Positions 22,731 through 36,392 of a stretch of 64,000 nt of DNA are shown piece after piece. The position numbers were made by a program, and so were the translations under genes. The stretch spans positions 1-64,000 of the forward strand of contig MBPM02000203.1 in the NCBI GenBank assembly GCA_001695595.3, given 5' to 3'. Each line of letters begins with the position of its first letter. The stretch's first letter is position 1. The stretch comes from Plasmopara viticola. Lineage: Eukaryota; Oomycota; Peronosporomycetes; Peronosporales; Peronosporaceae. The notes beneath the pieces were generated by a model. The model did not search any database. It saw only the letters and a program-made list of their open reading frames with translations, and was not told where the DNA came from.

Positions 22731-23106
22731 ATTCGGCTCATAATATTTACACACTTACTAAAATTTGCCATGATGACTGTCTTCAAACCGCCTTTCTTTT
22801 GCTGTTATATTCATCACCTAGTGTTTAATCTTCGCTCTAACTAAAGGCCGTCATATACCCAATGTTCATTTTGAAATAACAGAACGCGCACTTTGATTTG
22901 AGTAAGAAGCAGAAGTAATAATAAATATTGCACCTTTTAAAAGAACAAAACCCTGGTGGCGGACAATTTACTCTGAAAATGTGATATGTAGGATCACGTT
23001 GCAATTGTTGCACCTTCTTATGCATAACGATATAAAAGCGTATTTATAAAGTTGAGAGATGTAATCGTGAATGACAGCGCTCGAGAAATTATCGAGCACT
23101 TTGATT

Positions 23107-23187
23107 CGACAGCTGTGAGATTTGAACTCACGCGGGTTACCCCAATAGATTTCTAGTCTATCGCCTTAACCACTCGGCCAAGCTGTC
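23107..23187 (-). tRNA. tRNA-Ser (AGA)
   Basis: Consensus copy. Confidence 0.95.
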
Positions 23188-23511
23188 GTTAAAGAGTGAC
23201 CGGTTTTCATTCGCTTATAAGCTGCTTCAAGCTTGGGCGAGAGCAAGAATGAGCCAAAAATCGTCCGACAACGCGCAAAGTGCACCCAAGAGGAATGTAC
23301 ACCTATCTCCAAATCGTCGCACGAGGGCTACTACCTACTTTCTGATATGTTTCTTTTTTGACTGGATAGCTTTGTTTGTGTTGACAAGTGCTTGTGCTGA
23401 GGGGACAAGTCTATAATTGTACAACTCAGGCCAGATGATATTAAAGTATTGAGTGTAGCTATCGCAAAAGTAAGCAAACAAATATATGAGCGAAATTGTA
23501 GCACTACCATA

Positions 23512-23584
23512 TATCGGAGGAGGGGATCGAACCCTCGATCTTGAGCGTGTTAAGCTCACGTCCTAACCACTAGACGACACCGAC
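23512..23584 (-). tRNA. tRNA-Val (AAC)
   Basis: Consensus copy. Confidence 0.95.
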
Positions 23585-23960
23585 ATTCGGCTCATAATAT
23601 TTACACACTTACTAAAATTTGCCATGATGACTGTCTTCAAACCGCCTTTCTTTTGCTGTTATATTCATCACCTAGTGTTTAATCTTCGCTCTAACTAAAG
23701 GCCGTCATATACCCAATGTTCATTTTGAAATAACAGAACGCGCACTTTGATTTGAGTAAGAAGCAGAAGTAATAATAAATATTGCACCTTTTAAAAGAAC
23801 AAAACCCTGGTGGCGGACAATTTACTCTGAAAATGTGATATGTAGGATCACGTTGCAATTGTTGCACCTTCTTATGCATAACGATATAAATGCATATTTA
23901 TAAAGTTGAGAGATGTAATCGTGAATGACAGCGCTCGAGAAATTATCGAGCACTTTGATT

Positions 23961-24041
23961 CGACAGCTGTGAGATTTGAACTCACGCGGGTTACCCCAAT
24001 AGATTTCTAGTCTATCGCCTTAACCACTCGGCCAAGCTGTC
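23961..24041 (-). tRNA. tRNA-Ser (AGA)
   Basis: Consensus copy. Confidence 0.95.
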
Positions 24042-24365
24042 GTTAAAGAGTGACCGGTTTTCATTCGCTTATAAGCTGCTTCAAGCTTGGGCGAGAGCAA
24101 GAATGAGCCAAAAATCGTCCGACAACGCGCAAAGTGCACCCAAGAGGAATGTACACCTATCTCCAAATCGTCGCACGAGGGCTACTACCTACTTTCTGAT
24201 ATGTTTCTTTTTTGACTGGATAGCTTTGTTTGTGTTGACAAGTGCTTGTGCTGAGGGGACAAGTCTATAATTGTACAACTCAGGCCAGATGATATTAAAG
24301 TATTGAGTGTAGCTATCGCAAAAGTAAGCAAACAAATATATGAGCGAAATTGTAGCACTACCATA

Positions 24366-24438
24366 TATCGGAGGAGGGGATCGAACCCTCGATCTTGAGC
24401 GTGTTAAGCTCACGTCCTAACCACTAGACGACACCGAC
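24366..24438 (-). tRNA. tRNA-Val (AAC)
   Basis: Consensus copy. Confidence 0.95.
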
Positions 24439-24814
24439 ATTCGGCTCATAGATATTTACACACTTACTAAAATTTGCCATGATGACTGTCTTCAAACCGC
24501 CTTTCTTTTGCTGTTATATTCATCACCTAGTGTTTAATCTTCGCTCTAACTAAAGGCCGTCATATACCCAATGTTCATTTTGAAATAACAGAACGCGCAC
24601 TTTGATTTGAGTAAGAAGCAGAAGTAATAATAAATATTGCACCTTTTAAAAGAACAAAACCCTGGTGGCGGACAATTTACTCTGAAAATGTGATATGTAG
24701 GATCACGTTGCAATTGTTGCACCTTCTTATGCATAACGATATAAAGCATATTTATAAAGTTGAGAGATGTAATCGTGAATGACAGCGCTCGAGAAATTAT
24801 CGAGCACTTTGATT

Positions 24815-24895
24815 CGACAGCTGTGAGATTTGAACTCACGCGGGTTACCCCAATAGATTTCTAGTCTATCGCCTTAACCACTCGGCCAAGCTGTC
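24815..24895 (-). tRNA. tRNA-Ser (AGA)
   Basis: Consensus copy. Confidence 0.95.
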
Positions 24896-25219
24896 GTTAA
24901 AGAGTGACCGGTTTTCATTCGCTTATAAGCTGCTTCAAGCTTGGGCGAGAGCAAGAATGAGCCAAAAATCGTCCGACAACGCGCAAAGTGCACCCAAGAG
25001 GAATGTACACCTATCTCCAAATCGTCGCACGAGGGCTACTACCTACTTTCTGATATGTTTCTTTTTTGACTGGATAGCTTTGTTTGTGTTGACAAGTGCT
25101 TGTGCTGAGGGGACAAGTCTATAATTGTACAACTCAGGCCAGATGATATTAAAGTATTGAGTGTAGCTATCGCAAAAGTAAGCAAACAAATATATGAGCG
25201 AAATTGTAGCACTACCATA

Positions 25220-25292
25220 TATCGGAGGAGGGGATCGAACCCTCGATCTTGAGCGTGTTAAGCTCACGTCCTAACCACTAGACGACACCGAC
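25220..25292 (-). tRNA. tRNA-Val (AAC)
   Basis: Consensus copy. Confidence 0.95.
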
Positions 25293-25668
25293 ATTCGGCT
25301 CATAATATTTACACACTTACTAAAATTTGCCATGATGACTGTCTTCAAACCGCCTTTCTTTTGCTGTTATATTCATCACCTAGTGTTTAATCTTCGCTCT
25401 AACTAAAGGCCGTCATATACCCAATGTTCATTTTGAAATAACAGAACGCGCACTTTGATTTGAGTAAGAAGCAGAAGTAATAATAAATATTGCACCTTTT
25501 AAAAGAACAAAACCCTGGTGGCGGACAATTTACTCTGAAAATGTGATATGTAGGATCACGTTGCAATTGTTGCACCTTCTTATGCATAACGATATAAAAG
25601 CGTATTTATAAAGTTGAGAGATGTAATCGTGAATGACAGCGCTCGAGAAATTATCGAGCACTTTGATT

Positions 25669-25749
25669 CGACAGCTGTGAGATTTGAACTCACGCGGGTT
25701 ACCCCAATAGATTTCTAGTCTATCGCCTTAACCACTCGGCCAAGCTGTC
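25669..25749 (-). tRNA. tRNA-Ser (AGA)
   Basis: Consensus copy. Confidence 0.95.
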
Positions 25750-26073
25750 GTTAAAGAGTGACCGGTTTTCATTCGCTTATAAGCTGCTTCAAGCTTGGGC
25801 GAGAGCAAGAATGAGCCAAAAATCGTCCGACAACGCGCAAAGTGCACCCAAGAGGAATGTACACCTATCTCCAAATCGTCGCACGAGGGCTACTACCTAC
25901 TTTCTGATATGTTTCTTTTTTGACTGGATAGCTTTGTTTGTGTTGACAAGTGCTTGTGCTGAGGGGACAAGTCTATAATTGTACAACTCAGGCCAGATGA
26001 TATTAAAGTATTGAGTGTAGCTATCGCAAAAGTAAGCAAACAAATATATGAGCGAAATTGTAGCACTACCATA

Positions 26074-26146
26074 TATCGGAGGAGGGGATCGAACCCTCGA
26101 TCTTGAGCGTGTTAAGCTCACGTCCTAACCACTAGACGACACCGAC
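26074..26146 (-). tRNA. tRNA-Val (AAC)
   Basis: Consensus copy. Confidence 0.95.
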
Positions 26147-26521
26147 ATTCGGCTCATAATATTTACACACTTACTAAAATTTGCCATGATGACTGTCTTC
26201 AAACCGCCTTTCTTTTGCTGTTATATTCATCACCTAGTGTTTAATCTTCGCTCTAACTAAAGGCCGTCATATACCCAATGTTCATTTTGAAATAACAGAA
26301 CGCGCACTTTGATTTGAGTAAGAAGCAGAAGTAATAATAAATATTGCACCTTTTAAAAGAACAAAACCCTGGTGGCGGACAATTTACTCTGAAAATGTGA
26401 TATGTAGGATCACGTTGCAATTGTTGCACCTTCTTATGCATAACGATATAAAGCATATTTATAAAGTTGAGAGATGTAATCGTGAATGACAGCGCTCGAG
26501 AAATTATCGAGCACTTTGATT

Positions 26522-26602
26522 CGACAGCTGTGAGATTTGAACTCACGCGGGTTACCCCAATAGATTTCTAGTCTATCGCCTTAACCACTCGGCCAAGCTG
26601 TC
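26522..26602 (-). tRNA. tRNA-Ser (AGA)
   Basis: Consensus copy. Confidence 0.95.
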
Positions 26603-26926
26603 GTTAAAGAGTGACCGGTTTTCATTCGCTTATAAGCTGCTTCAAGCTTGGGCGAGAGCAAGAATGAGCCAAAAATCGTCCGACAACGCGCAAAGTGCAC
26701 CCAAGAGGAATGTACACCTATCTCCAAATCGTCGCACGAGGGCTACTACCTACTTTCTGATATGTTTCTTTTTTGACTGGATAGCTTTGTTTGTGTTGAC
26801 AAGTGCTTGTGCTGAGGGGACAAGTCTATAATTGTACAACTCAGGCCAGATGATATTAAAGTATTGAGTGTAGCTATCGCAAAAGTAAGCAAACAAATAT
26901 ATGAGCGAAATTGTAGCACTACCATA

Positions 26927-26999
26927 TATCGGAGGAGGGGATCGAACCCTCGATCTTGAGCGTGTTAAGCTCACGTCCTAACCACTAGACGACACCGAC
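26927..26999 (-). tRNA. tRNA-Val (AAC)
   Basis: Consensus copy. Confidence 0.95.
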
Positions 27000-27372
27000 A
27001 TTCGGCTCATAATATTTACACACTTAAAATTTGCCATGATGACTGTCTTCAAACCGCCTTTCTTTTGCTGTTATATTCATCACCTAGTGTTTAATCTTCG
27101 CTCTAACTAAAGGCCGTCATATACCCAATGTTCATTTTGAAATAACAGAACGCGCACTTTGATTTGAGTAAGAAGCAGAAGTAATAATAAATATTGCACC
27201 TTTTAAAAGAACAAAACCCTGGTGGCGGACAATTTACTCTGAAAATGTGATATGTAGGATCACGTTGCAATTGTTGCACCTTCTTATGCATAACGATATA
27301 AATGCATATTTATAAAGTTGAGAGATGTAATCGTGAATGACAGCGCTCGAGAAATTATCGAGCACTTTGATT

Positions 27373-27453
27373 CGACAGCTGTGAGATTTGAACTCACGCG
27401 GGTTACCCCAATAGATTTCTAGTCTATCGCCTTAACCACTCGGCCAAGCTGTC
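27373..27453 (-). tRNA. tRNA-Ser (AGA)
   Basis: Consensus copy. Confidence 0.95.
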
Positions 27454-27777
27454 GTTAAAGAGTGACCGGTTTTCATTCGCTTATAAGCTGCTTCAAGCTT
27501 GGGCGAGAGCAAGAATGAGCCAAAAATCGTCCGACAACGCGCAAAGTGCACCCAAGAGGAATGTACACCTATCTCCAAATCGTCGCACGAGGGCTACTAC
27601 CTACTTTCTGATATGTTTCTTTTTTGACTGGATAGCTTTGTTTGTGTTGACAAGTGCTTGTGCTGAGGGGACAAGTCTATAATTGTACAACTCAGGCCAG
27701 ATGATATTAAAGTATTGAGTGTAGCTATCGCAAAAGTAAGCAAACAAATATATGAGCGAAATTGTAGCACTACCATA

Positions 27778-27850
27778 TATCGGAGGAGGGGATCGAACCC
27801 TCGATCTTGAGCGTGTTAAGCTCACGTCCTAACCACTAGACGACACCGAC
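27778..27850 (-). tRNA. tRNA-Val (AAC)
   Basis: Consensus copy. Confidence 0.95.
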
Positions 27851-28227
27851 ATTCGGCTCATAGATATTTACACACTTACTAAAATTTGCCATGATGACTG
27901 TCTTCAAACCGCCTTTCTTTTGCTGTTATATTCATCACCTAGTGTTTAATCTTCGCTCTAACTAAAGGCCGTCATATACCCAATGTTCATTTTGAAATAA
28001 CAGAACGCGCACTTTGATTTGAGTAAGAAGCAGAAGTAATAATAAATATTGCACCTTTTAAAAGAACAAAACCCTGGTGGCGGACAATTTACTCTGAAAA
28101 TGTGATATGTAGGATCACGTTGCAATTGTTGCACCTTCTTATGCATAACGATATAAAAGCATATTTATAAAGTTGAGAGATGTAATCGTGAATGACAGCG
28201 CTCGAGAAATTATCGAGCACTTTGATT

Positions 28228-28308
28228 CGACAGCTGTGAGATTTGAACTCACGCGGGTTACCCCAATAGATTTCTAGTCTATCGCCTTAACCACTCGGCC
28301 AAGCTGTC
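28228..28308 (-). tRNA. tRNA-Ser (AGA)
   Basis: Consensus copy. Confidence 0.95.
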
Positions 28309-28632
28309 GTTAAAGAGTGACCGGTTTTCATTCGCTTATAAGCTGCTTCAAGCTTGGGCGAGAGCAAGAATGAGCCAAAAATCGTCCGACAACGCGCAAA
28401 GTGCACCCAAGAGGAATGTACACCTATCTCCAAATCGTCGCACGAGGGCTACTACCTACTTTCTGATATGTTTCTTTTTTGACTGGATAGCTTTGTTTGT
28501 GTTGACAAGTGCTTGTGCTGAGGGGACAAGTCTATAATTGTACAACTCAGGCCAGATGATATTAAAGTATTGAGTGTAGCTATCGCAAAAGTAAGCAAAC
28601 AAATATATGAGCGAAATTGTAGCACTACCATA

Positions 28633-28705
28633 TATCGGAGGAGGGGATCGAACCCTCGATCTTGAGCGTGTTAAGCTCACGTCCTAACCACTAGACGACA
28701 CCGAC
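28633..28705 (-). tRNA. tRNA-Val (AAC)
   Basis: Consensus copy. Confidence 0.95.
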
Positions 28706-29081
28706 ATTCGGCTCATAATATTTACACACTTACTAAAATTTGCCATGATGACTGTCTTCAAACCGCCTTTCTTTTGCTGTTATATTCATCACCTAGTGTT
28801 TAATCTTCGCTCTAACTAAAGGCCGTCATATACCCAATGTTCATTTTGAAATAACAGAACGCGCACTTTGATTTGAGTAAGAAGCAGAAGTAATAATAAA
28901 TATTGCACCTTTTAAAAGAACAAAACCCTGGTGGCGGACAATTTACTCTGAAAATGTGATATGTAGGATCACGTTGCAATTGTTGCACCTTCTTATGCAT
29001 AACGATATAAATGCATATTTATAAAGTTGAGAGATGTAATCGTGAATGACAGCGCTCGAGAAATTATCGAGCACTTTGATT

Positions 29082-29162
29082 CGACAGCTGTGAGATTTGA
29101 ACTCACGCGGGTTACCCCAATAGATTTCTAGTCTATCGCCTTAACCACTCGGCCAAGCTGTC
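29082..29162 (-). tRNA. tRNA-Ser (AGA)
   Basis: Consensus copy. Confidence 0.95.
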
Positions 29163-29486
29163 GTTAAAGAGTGACCGGTTTTCATTCGCTTATAAGCTGC
29201 TTCAAGCTTGGGCGAGAGCAAGAATGAGCCAAAAATCGTCCGACAACGCGCAAAGTGCACCCAAGAGGAATGTACACCTATCTCCAAATCGTCGCACGAG
29301 GGCTACTACCTACTTTCTGATATGTTTCTTTTTTGACTGGATAGCTTTGTTTGTGTTGACAAGTGCTTGTGCTGAGGGGACAAGTCTATAATTGTACAAC
29401 TCAGGCCAGATGATATTAAAGTATTGAGTGTAGCTATCGCAAAAGTAAGCAAACAAATATATGAGCGAAATTGTAGCACTACCATA

Positions 29487-29559
29487 TATCGGAGGAGGGG
29501 ATCGAACCCTCGATCTTGAGCGTGTTAAGCTCACGTCCTAACCACTAGACGACACCGAC
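29487..29559 (-). tRNA. tRNA-Val (AAC)
   Basis: Consensus copy. Confidence 0.95.
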
Positions 29560-29935
29560 ATTCGGCTCATAATATTTACACACTTACTAAAATTTGCCAT
29601 GATGACTTTCTTCAAACCGCCTTTCTTTTGCTGTTATATTCATCACCTAGTGTTTAATCTTCGCTCTAACTAAAGGCCGTCATATACCCAATGTTCATTT
29701 TGAAATAACAGAACGCGCACTTTGATTTGAGTAAGAAGCAGAAGTAATAATAAATATTGCACCTTTTAAAAGAACAAAACCCTGGTGGCGGACAATTTAC
29801 TCTGAAAATGTGATATGTAGGATCACGTTGCAATTGTTGCACCTTCTTATGCATAACGATATAAAAGCGTATTTATAAAGTTGAGAGATGTAATCGTGAA
29901 TGACAGCGCTCGAGAAATTATCGAGCACTTTGATT

Positions 29936-30016
29936 CGACAGCTGTGAGATTTGAACTCACGCGGGTTACCCCAATAGATTTCTAGTCTATCGCCTTAACC
30001 ACTCGGCCAAGCTGTC
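29936..30016 (-). tRNA. tRNA-Ser (AGA)
   Basis: Consensus copy. Confidence 0.95.
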
Positions 30017-30340
30017 GTTAAAGAGTGACCGGTTTTCATTCGCTTATAAGCTGCTTCAAGCTTGGGCGAGAGCAAGAATGAGCCAAAAATCGTCCGACAA
30101 CGCGCAAAGTGCACCCAAGAGGAATGTACACCTATCTCCAAATCGTCGCACGAGGGCTACTACCTACTTTCTGATATGTTTCTTTTTTGACTGGATAGCT
30201 TTGTTTGTGTTGACAAGTGCTTGTGCTGAGGGGACAAGTCTATAATTGTACAACTCAGGCCAGATGATATTAAAGTATTGAGTGTAGCTATCGCAAAAGT
30301 AAGCAAACAAATATATGAGCGAAATTGTAGCACTACCATA

Positions 30341-30413
30341 TATCGGAGGAGGGGATCGAACCCTCGATCTTGAGCGTGTTAAGCTCACGTCCTAACCACT
30401 AGACGACACCGAC
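30341..30413 (-). tRNA. tRNA-Val (AAC)
   Basis: Consensus copy. Confidence 0.95.
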
Positions 30414-30789
30414 ATTCGGCTCATAATATTTACACACTTACTAAAATTTGCCATGATGACTGTCTTCAAACCGCCTTTCTTTTGCTGTTATATTCATCAC
30501 CTAGTGTTTAATCTTCGCTCTAACTAAAGGCCGTCATATACCCAATGTTCATTTTGAAATAACAGAACGCGCACTTTGATTTGAGTAAGAAGCAGAAGTA
30601 ATAATAAATATTGCACCTTTTAAAAGAACAAAACCCTGGTGGCGGACAATTTACTCTGAAAATGTGATATGTAGGATCACGTTGCAATTGTTGCACCTTC
30701 TTATGCATAACGATATAAATGCATATTTATAAAGTTGAGAGATGTAATCGTGAATGACAGCGCTCGAGAAATTATCGAGCACTTTGATT

Positions 30790-30870
30790 CGACAGCTGTG
30801 AGATTTGAACTCACGCGGGTTACCCCAATAGATTTCTAGTCTATCGCCTTAACCACTCGGCCAAGCTGTC
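30790..30870 (-). tRNA. tRNA-Ser (AGA)
   Basis: Consensus copy. Confidence 0.95.
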
Positions 30871-31194
30871 GTTAAAGAGTGACCGGTTTTCATTCGCTTA
30901 TAAGCTGCTTCAAGCTTGGGCGAGAGCAAGAATGAGCCAAAAATCGTCCGACAACGCGCAAAGTGCACCCAAGAGGAATGTACACCTATCTCCAAATCGT
31001 CGCACGAGGGCTACTACCTACTTTCTGATATGTTTCTTTTTTGACTGGATAGCTTTGTTTGTGTTGACAAGTGCTTGTGCTGAGGGGACAAGTCTATAAT
31101 TGTACAACTCAGGCCAGATGATATTAAAGTATTGAGTGTAGCTATCGCAAAAGTAAGCAAACAAATATATGAGCGAAATTGTAGCACTACCATA

Positions 31195-31267
31195 TATCGG
31201 AGGAGGGGATCGAACCCTCGATCTTGAGCGTGTTAAGCTCACGTCCTAACCACTAGACGACACCGAC
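31195..31267 (-). tRNA. tRNA-Val (AAC)
   Basis: Consensus copy. Confidence 0.95.
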
Positions 31268-31644
31268 ATTCGGCTCATAAATATTTACACACTTACTAAA
31301 ATTTGCCATGATGACTGTCTTCAAACCGCCTTTCTTTTGCTGTTATATTCATCACCTAGTGTTTAATCTTCGCTCTAACTAAAGGCCGTCATATACCCAA
31401 TGTTCATTTTGAAATAACAGAACGCGCACTTTGATTTGAGTAAGAAGCAGAAGTAATAATAAATATTGCACCTTTTAAAAGAACAAAACCCTGGTGGCGG
31501 ACAATTTACTCTGAAAATGTGATATGTAGGATCACGTTGCAATTGTTGCACCTTCTTATGCATAACGATATAAATGCATATTTATAAAGTTGAGAGATGT
31601 AATCGTGAATGACAGCGCTCGAGAAATTATCGAGCACTTTGATT

Positions 31645-31725
31645 CGACAGCTGTGAGATTTGAACTCACGCGGGTTACCCCAATAGATTTCTAGTCTATC
31701 GCCTTAACCACTCGGCCAAGCTGTC
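31645..31725 (-). tRNA. tRNA-Ser (AGA)
   Basis: Consensus copy. Confidence 0.95.
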
Positions 31726-32049
31726 GTTAAAGAGTGACCGGTTTTCATTCGCTTATAAGCTGCTTCAAGCTTGGGCGAGAGCAAGAATGAGCCAAAAATC
31801 GTCCGACAACGCGCAAAGTGCACCCAAGAGGAATGTACACCTATCTCCAAATCGTCGCACGAGGGCTACTACCTACTTTCTGATATGTTTCTTTTTTGAC
31901 TGGATAGCTTTGTTTGTGTTGACAAGTGCTTGTGCTGAGGGGACAAGTCTATAATTGTACAACTCAGGCCAGATGATATTAAAGTATTGAGTGTAGCTAT
32001 CGCAAAAGTAAGCAAACAAATATATGAGCGAAATTGTAGCACTACCATA

Positions 32050-32122
32050 TATCGGAGGAGGGGATCGAACCCTCGATCTTGAGCGTGTTAAGCTCACGTC
32101 CTAACCACTAGACGACACCGAC
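32050..32122 (-). tRNA. tRNA-Val (AAC)
   Basis: Consensus copy. Confidence 0.95.
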
Positions 32123-32498
32123 ATTCGGCTCATAATATTTACACACTTACTAAAATTTGCCATGATGACTGTCTTCAAACCGCCTTTCTTTTGCTGTTAT
32201 ATTCATCACCTAGTGTTTAATCTTCGCTCTAACTAAAGGCCGTCATATACCCAATGTTCATTTTGAAATAACAGAACGCGCACTTTGATTTGAGTAAGAA
32301 GCAGAAGTAATAATAAATATTGCACCTTTTAAAAGAACAAAACCCTGGTGGCGGACAATTTACTCTGAAAATGTGATATGTAGGATCACGTTGCAATTGT
32401 TGCACCTTCTTATGCATAACGATATAAATGCATATTTATAAAGTTGAGAGATGTAATCGTGAATGACAGCGCTCGAGAAATTATCGAGCACTTTGATT

Positions 32499-32579
32499 CG
32501 ACAGCTGTGAGATTTGAACTCACGCGGGTTACCCCAATAGATTTCTAGTCTATCGCCTTAACCACTCGGCCAAGCTGTC
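32499..32579 (-). tRNA. tRNA-Ser (AGA)
   Basis: Consensus copy. Confidence 0.95.
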
Positions 32580-32903
32580 GTTAAAGAGTGACCGGTTTTC
32601 ATTCGCTTATAAGCTGCTTCAAGCTTGGGCGAGAGCAAGAATGAGCCAAAAATCGTCCGACAACGCGCAAAGTGCACCCAAGAGGAATGTACACCTATCT
32701 CCAAATCGTCGCACGAGGGCTACTACCTACTTTCTGATATGTTTCTTTTTTGACTGGATAGCTTTGTTTGTGTTGACAAGTGCTTGTGCTGAGGGGACAA
32801 GTCTATAATTGTACAACTCAGGCCAGATGATATTAAAGTATTGAGTGTAGCTATCGCAAAAGTAAGCAAACAAATATATGAGCGAAATTGTAGCACTACC
32901 ATA

Positions 32904-32976
32904 TATCGGAGGAGGGGATCGAACCCTCGATCTTGAGCGTGTTAAGCTCACGTCCTAACCACTAGACGACACCGAC
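32904..32976 (-). tRNA. tRNA-Val (AAC)
   Basis: Consensus copy. Confidence 0.95.
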
Positions 32977-33352
32977 ATTCGGCTCATAATATTTACACAC
33001 TTACTAAAATTTGCCATGATGACTGTCTTCAAACCGCCTTTCTTTTGCTGTTATATTCATCACCTAGTGTTTAATCTTCGCTCTAACTAAAGGCCGTCAT
33101 ATACCCAATGTTCATTTTGAAATAACAGAACGCGCACTTTGATTTGAGTAAGAAGCAGAAGTAATAATAAATATTGCACCTTTTAAAAGAACAAAACCCT
33201 GGTGGCGGACAATTTACTCTGAAAATGTGATATGTAGGATCACGTTGCAATTGTTGCACCTTCTTATGCATAACGATATAAATGCATATTTATAAAGTTG
33301 AGAGATGTAATCGTGAATGACAGCGCTCGAGAAATTATCGAGCACTTTGATT

Positions 33353-33433
33353 CGACAGCTGTGAGATTTGAACTCACGCGGGTTACCCCAATAGATTTCT
33401 AGTCTATCGCCTTAACCACTCGGCCAAGCTGTC
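33353..33433 (-). tRNA. tRNA-Ser (AGA)
   Basis: Consensus copy. Confidence 0.95.
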
Positions 33434-33757
33434 GTTAAAGAGTGACCGGTTTTCATTCGCTTATAAGCTGCTTCAAGCTTGGGCGAGAGCAAGAATGAGC
33501 CAAAAATCGTCCGACAACGCGCAAAGTGCACCCAAGAGGAATGTACACCTATCTCCAAATCGTCGCACGAGGGCTACTACCTACTTTCTGATATGTTTCT
33601 TTTTTGACTGGATAGCTTTGTTTGTGTTGACAAGTGCTTGTGCTGAGGGGACAAGTCTATAATTGTACAACTCAGGCCAGATGATATTAAAGTATTGAGT
33701 GTAGCTATCGCAAAAGTAAGCAAACAAATATATGAGCGAAATTGTAGCACTACCATA

Positions 33758-33830
33758 TATCGGAGGAGGGGATCGAACCCTCGATCTTGAGCGTGTTAAG
33801 CTCACGTCCTAACCACTAGACGACACCGAC
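33758..33830 (-). tRNA. tRNA-Val (AAC)
   Basis: Consensus copy. Confidence 0.95.
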
Positions 33831-34206
33831 ATTCGGCTCATAATATTTACACACTTACTAAAATTTGCCATGATGACTGTCTTCAAACCGCCTTTCTTTT
33901 GCTGTTATATTCATCACCTAGTGTTTAATCTTCGCTCTAACTAAAGGCCGTCATATACCCAATGTTCATTTTGAAATAACAGAACGCGCACTTTGATTTG
34001 AGTAAGAAGCAGAAGTAATAATAAATATTGCACCTTTTAAAAGAACAAAACCCTGGTGGCGGACAATTTACTCTGAAAATGTGATATGTAGGATCACGTT
34101 GCAATTGTTGCACCTTCTTATGCATAACGATATAAAAGCGTATTTATAAAGTTGAGAGATGTAATCGTGAATGACAGCGCTCGAGAAATTATCGAGCACT
34201 TTGATT

Positions 34207-34287
34207 CGACAGCTGTGAGATTTGAACTCACGCGGGTTACCCCAATAGATTTCTAGTCTATCGCCTTAACCACTCGGCCAAGCTGTC
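34207..34287 (-). tRNA. tRNA-Ser (AGA)
   Basis: Consensus copy. Confidence 0.95.
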
Positions 34288-34611
34288 GTTAAAGAGTGAC
34301 CGGTTTTCATTCGCTTATAAGCTGCTTCAAGCTTGGGCGAGAGCAAGAATGAGCCAAAAATCGTCCGACAACGCGCAAAGTGCACCCAAGAGGAATGTAC
34401 ACCTATCTCCAAATCGTCGCACGAGGGCTACTACCTACTTTCTGATATGTTTCTTTTTTGACTGGATAGCTTTGTTTGTGTTGACAAGTGCTTGTGCTGA
34501 GGGGACAAGTCTATAATTGTACAACTCAGGCCAGATGATATTAAAGTATTGAGTGTAGCTATCGCAAAAGTAAGCAAACAAATATATGAGCGAAATTGTA
34601 GCACTACCATA

Positions 34612-34684
34612 TATCGGAGGAGGGGATCGAACCCTCGATCTTGAGCGTGTTAAGCTCACGTCCTAACCACTAGACGACACCGAC
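34612..34684 (-). tRNA. tRNA-Val (AAC)
   Basis: Consensus copy. Confidence 0.95.
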
Positions 34685-35060
34685 ATTCGGCTCATAAATA
34701 TTTACACACTTACTAAAATTTGCCATGATGACTTCTTCAAACCGCCTTTCTTTTGCTGTTATATTCATCACCTAGTGTTTAATCTTCGCTCTAACTAAAG
34801 GCCGTCATATACCCAATGTTCATTTTGAAATAACAGAACGCGCACTTTGATTTGAGTAAGAAGCAGAAGTAATAATAAATATTGCACCTTTTAAAAGAAC
34901 AAAACCCTGGTGGCGGACAATTTACTCTGAAAATGTGATATGTAGGATCACGTTGCAATTGTTGCACCTTCTTATGCATAACGATATAAATGCATATTTA
35001 TAAAGTTGAGAGATGTAATCGTGAATGACAGCGCTCGAGAAATTATCGAGCACTTTGATT

Positions 35061-35141
35061 CGACAGCTGTGAGATTTGAACTCACGCGGGTTACCCCAAT
35101 AGATTTCTAGTCTATCGCCTTAACCACTCGGCCAAGCTGTC
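35061..35141 (-). tRNA. tRNA-Ser (AGA)
   Basis: Consensus copy. Confidence 0.95.
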
Positions 35142-35465
35142 GTTAAAGAGTGACCGGTTTTCATTCGCTTATAAGCTGCTTCAAGCTTGGGCGAGAGCAA
35201 GAATGAGCCAAAAATCGTCCGACAACGCGCAAAGTGCACCCAAGAGGAATGTACACCTATCTCCAAATCGTCGCACGAGGGCTACTACCTACTTTCTGAT
35301 ATGTTTCTTTTTTGACTGGATAGCTTTGTTTGTGTTGACAAGTGCTTGTGCTGAGGGGACAAGTCTATAATTGTACAACTCAGGCCAGATGATATTAAAG
35401 TATTGAGTGTAGCTATCGCAAAAGTAAGCAAACAAATATATGAGCGAAATTGTAGCACTACCATA

Positions 35466-35538
35466 TATCGGAGGAGGGGATCGAACCCTCGATCTTGAGC
35501 GTGTTAAGCTCACGTCCTAACCACTAGACGACACCGAC
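35466..35538 (-). tRNA. tRNA-Val (AAC)
   Basis: Consensus copy. Confidence 0.95.
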
Positions 35539-35914
35539 ATTCGGCTCATAGATATTTACACACTTACTAAAATTTGCCATGATGACTTCTTCAAACCGCC
35601 TTTCTTTTGCTGTTATATTCATCACCTAGTGTTTAATCTTCGCTCTAACTAAAGGCCGTCATATACCCAATGTTCATTTTGAAATAACAGAACGCGCACT
35701 TTGATTTGAGTAAGAAGCAGAAGTAATAATAAATATTGCACCTTTTAAAAGAACAAAACCCTGGTGGCGGACAATTTACTCTGAAAATGTGATATGTAGG
35801 ATCACGTTGCAATTGTTGCACCTTCTTATGCATAACGATATAAATGCATATTTATAAAGTTGAGAGATGTAATCGTGAATGACAGCGCTCGAGAAATTAT
35901 CGAGCACTTTGATT

Positions 35915-35995
35915 CGACAGCTGTGAGATTTGAACTCACGCGGGTTACCCCAATAGATTTCTAGTCTATCGCCTTAACCACTCGGCCAAGCTGTC
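35915..35995 (-). tRNA. tRNA-Ser (AGA)
   Basis: Consensus copy. Confidence 0.95.
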
Positions 35996-36319
35996 GTTAA
36001 AGAGTGACCGGTTTTCATTCGCTTATAAGCTGCTTCAAGCTTGGGCGAGAGCAAGAATGAGCCAAAAATCGTCCGACAACGCGCAAAGTGCACCCAAGAG
36101 GAATGTACACCTATCTCCAAATCGTCGCACGAGGGCTACTACCTACTTTCTGATATGTTTCTTTTTTGACTGGATAGCTTTGTTTGTGTTGACAAGTGCT
36201 TGTGCTGAGGGGACAAGTCTATAATTGTACAACTCAGGCCAGATGATATTAAAGTATTGAGTGTAGCTATCGCAAAAGTAAGCAAACAAATATATGAGCG
36301 AAATTGTAGCACTACCATA

Positions 36320-36392
36320 TATCGGAGGAGGGGATCGAACCCTCGATCTTGAGCGTGTTAAGCTCACGTCCTAACCACTAGACGACACCGAC
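36320..36392 (-). tRNA. tRNA-Val (AAC)
   Basis: Consensus copy. Confidence 0.95.
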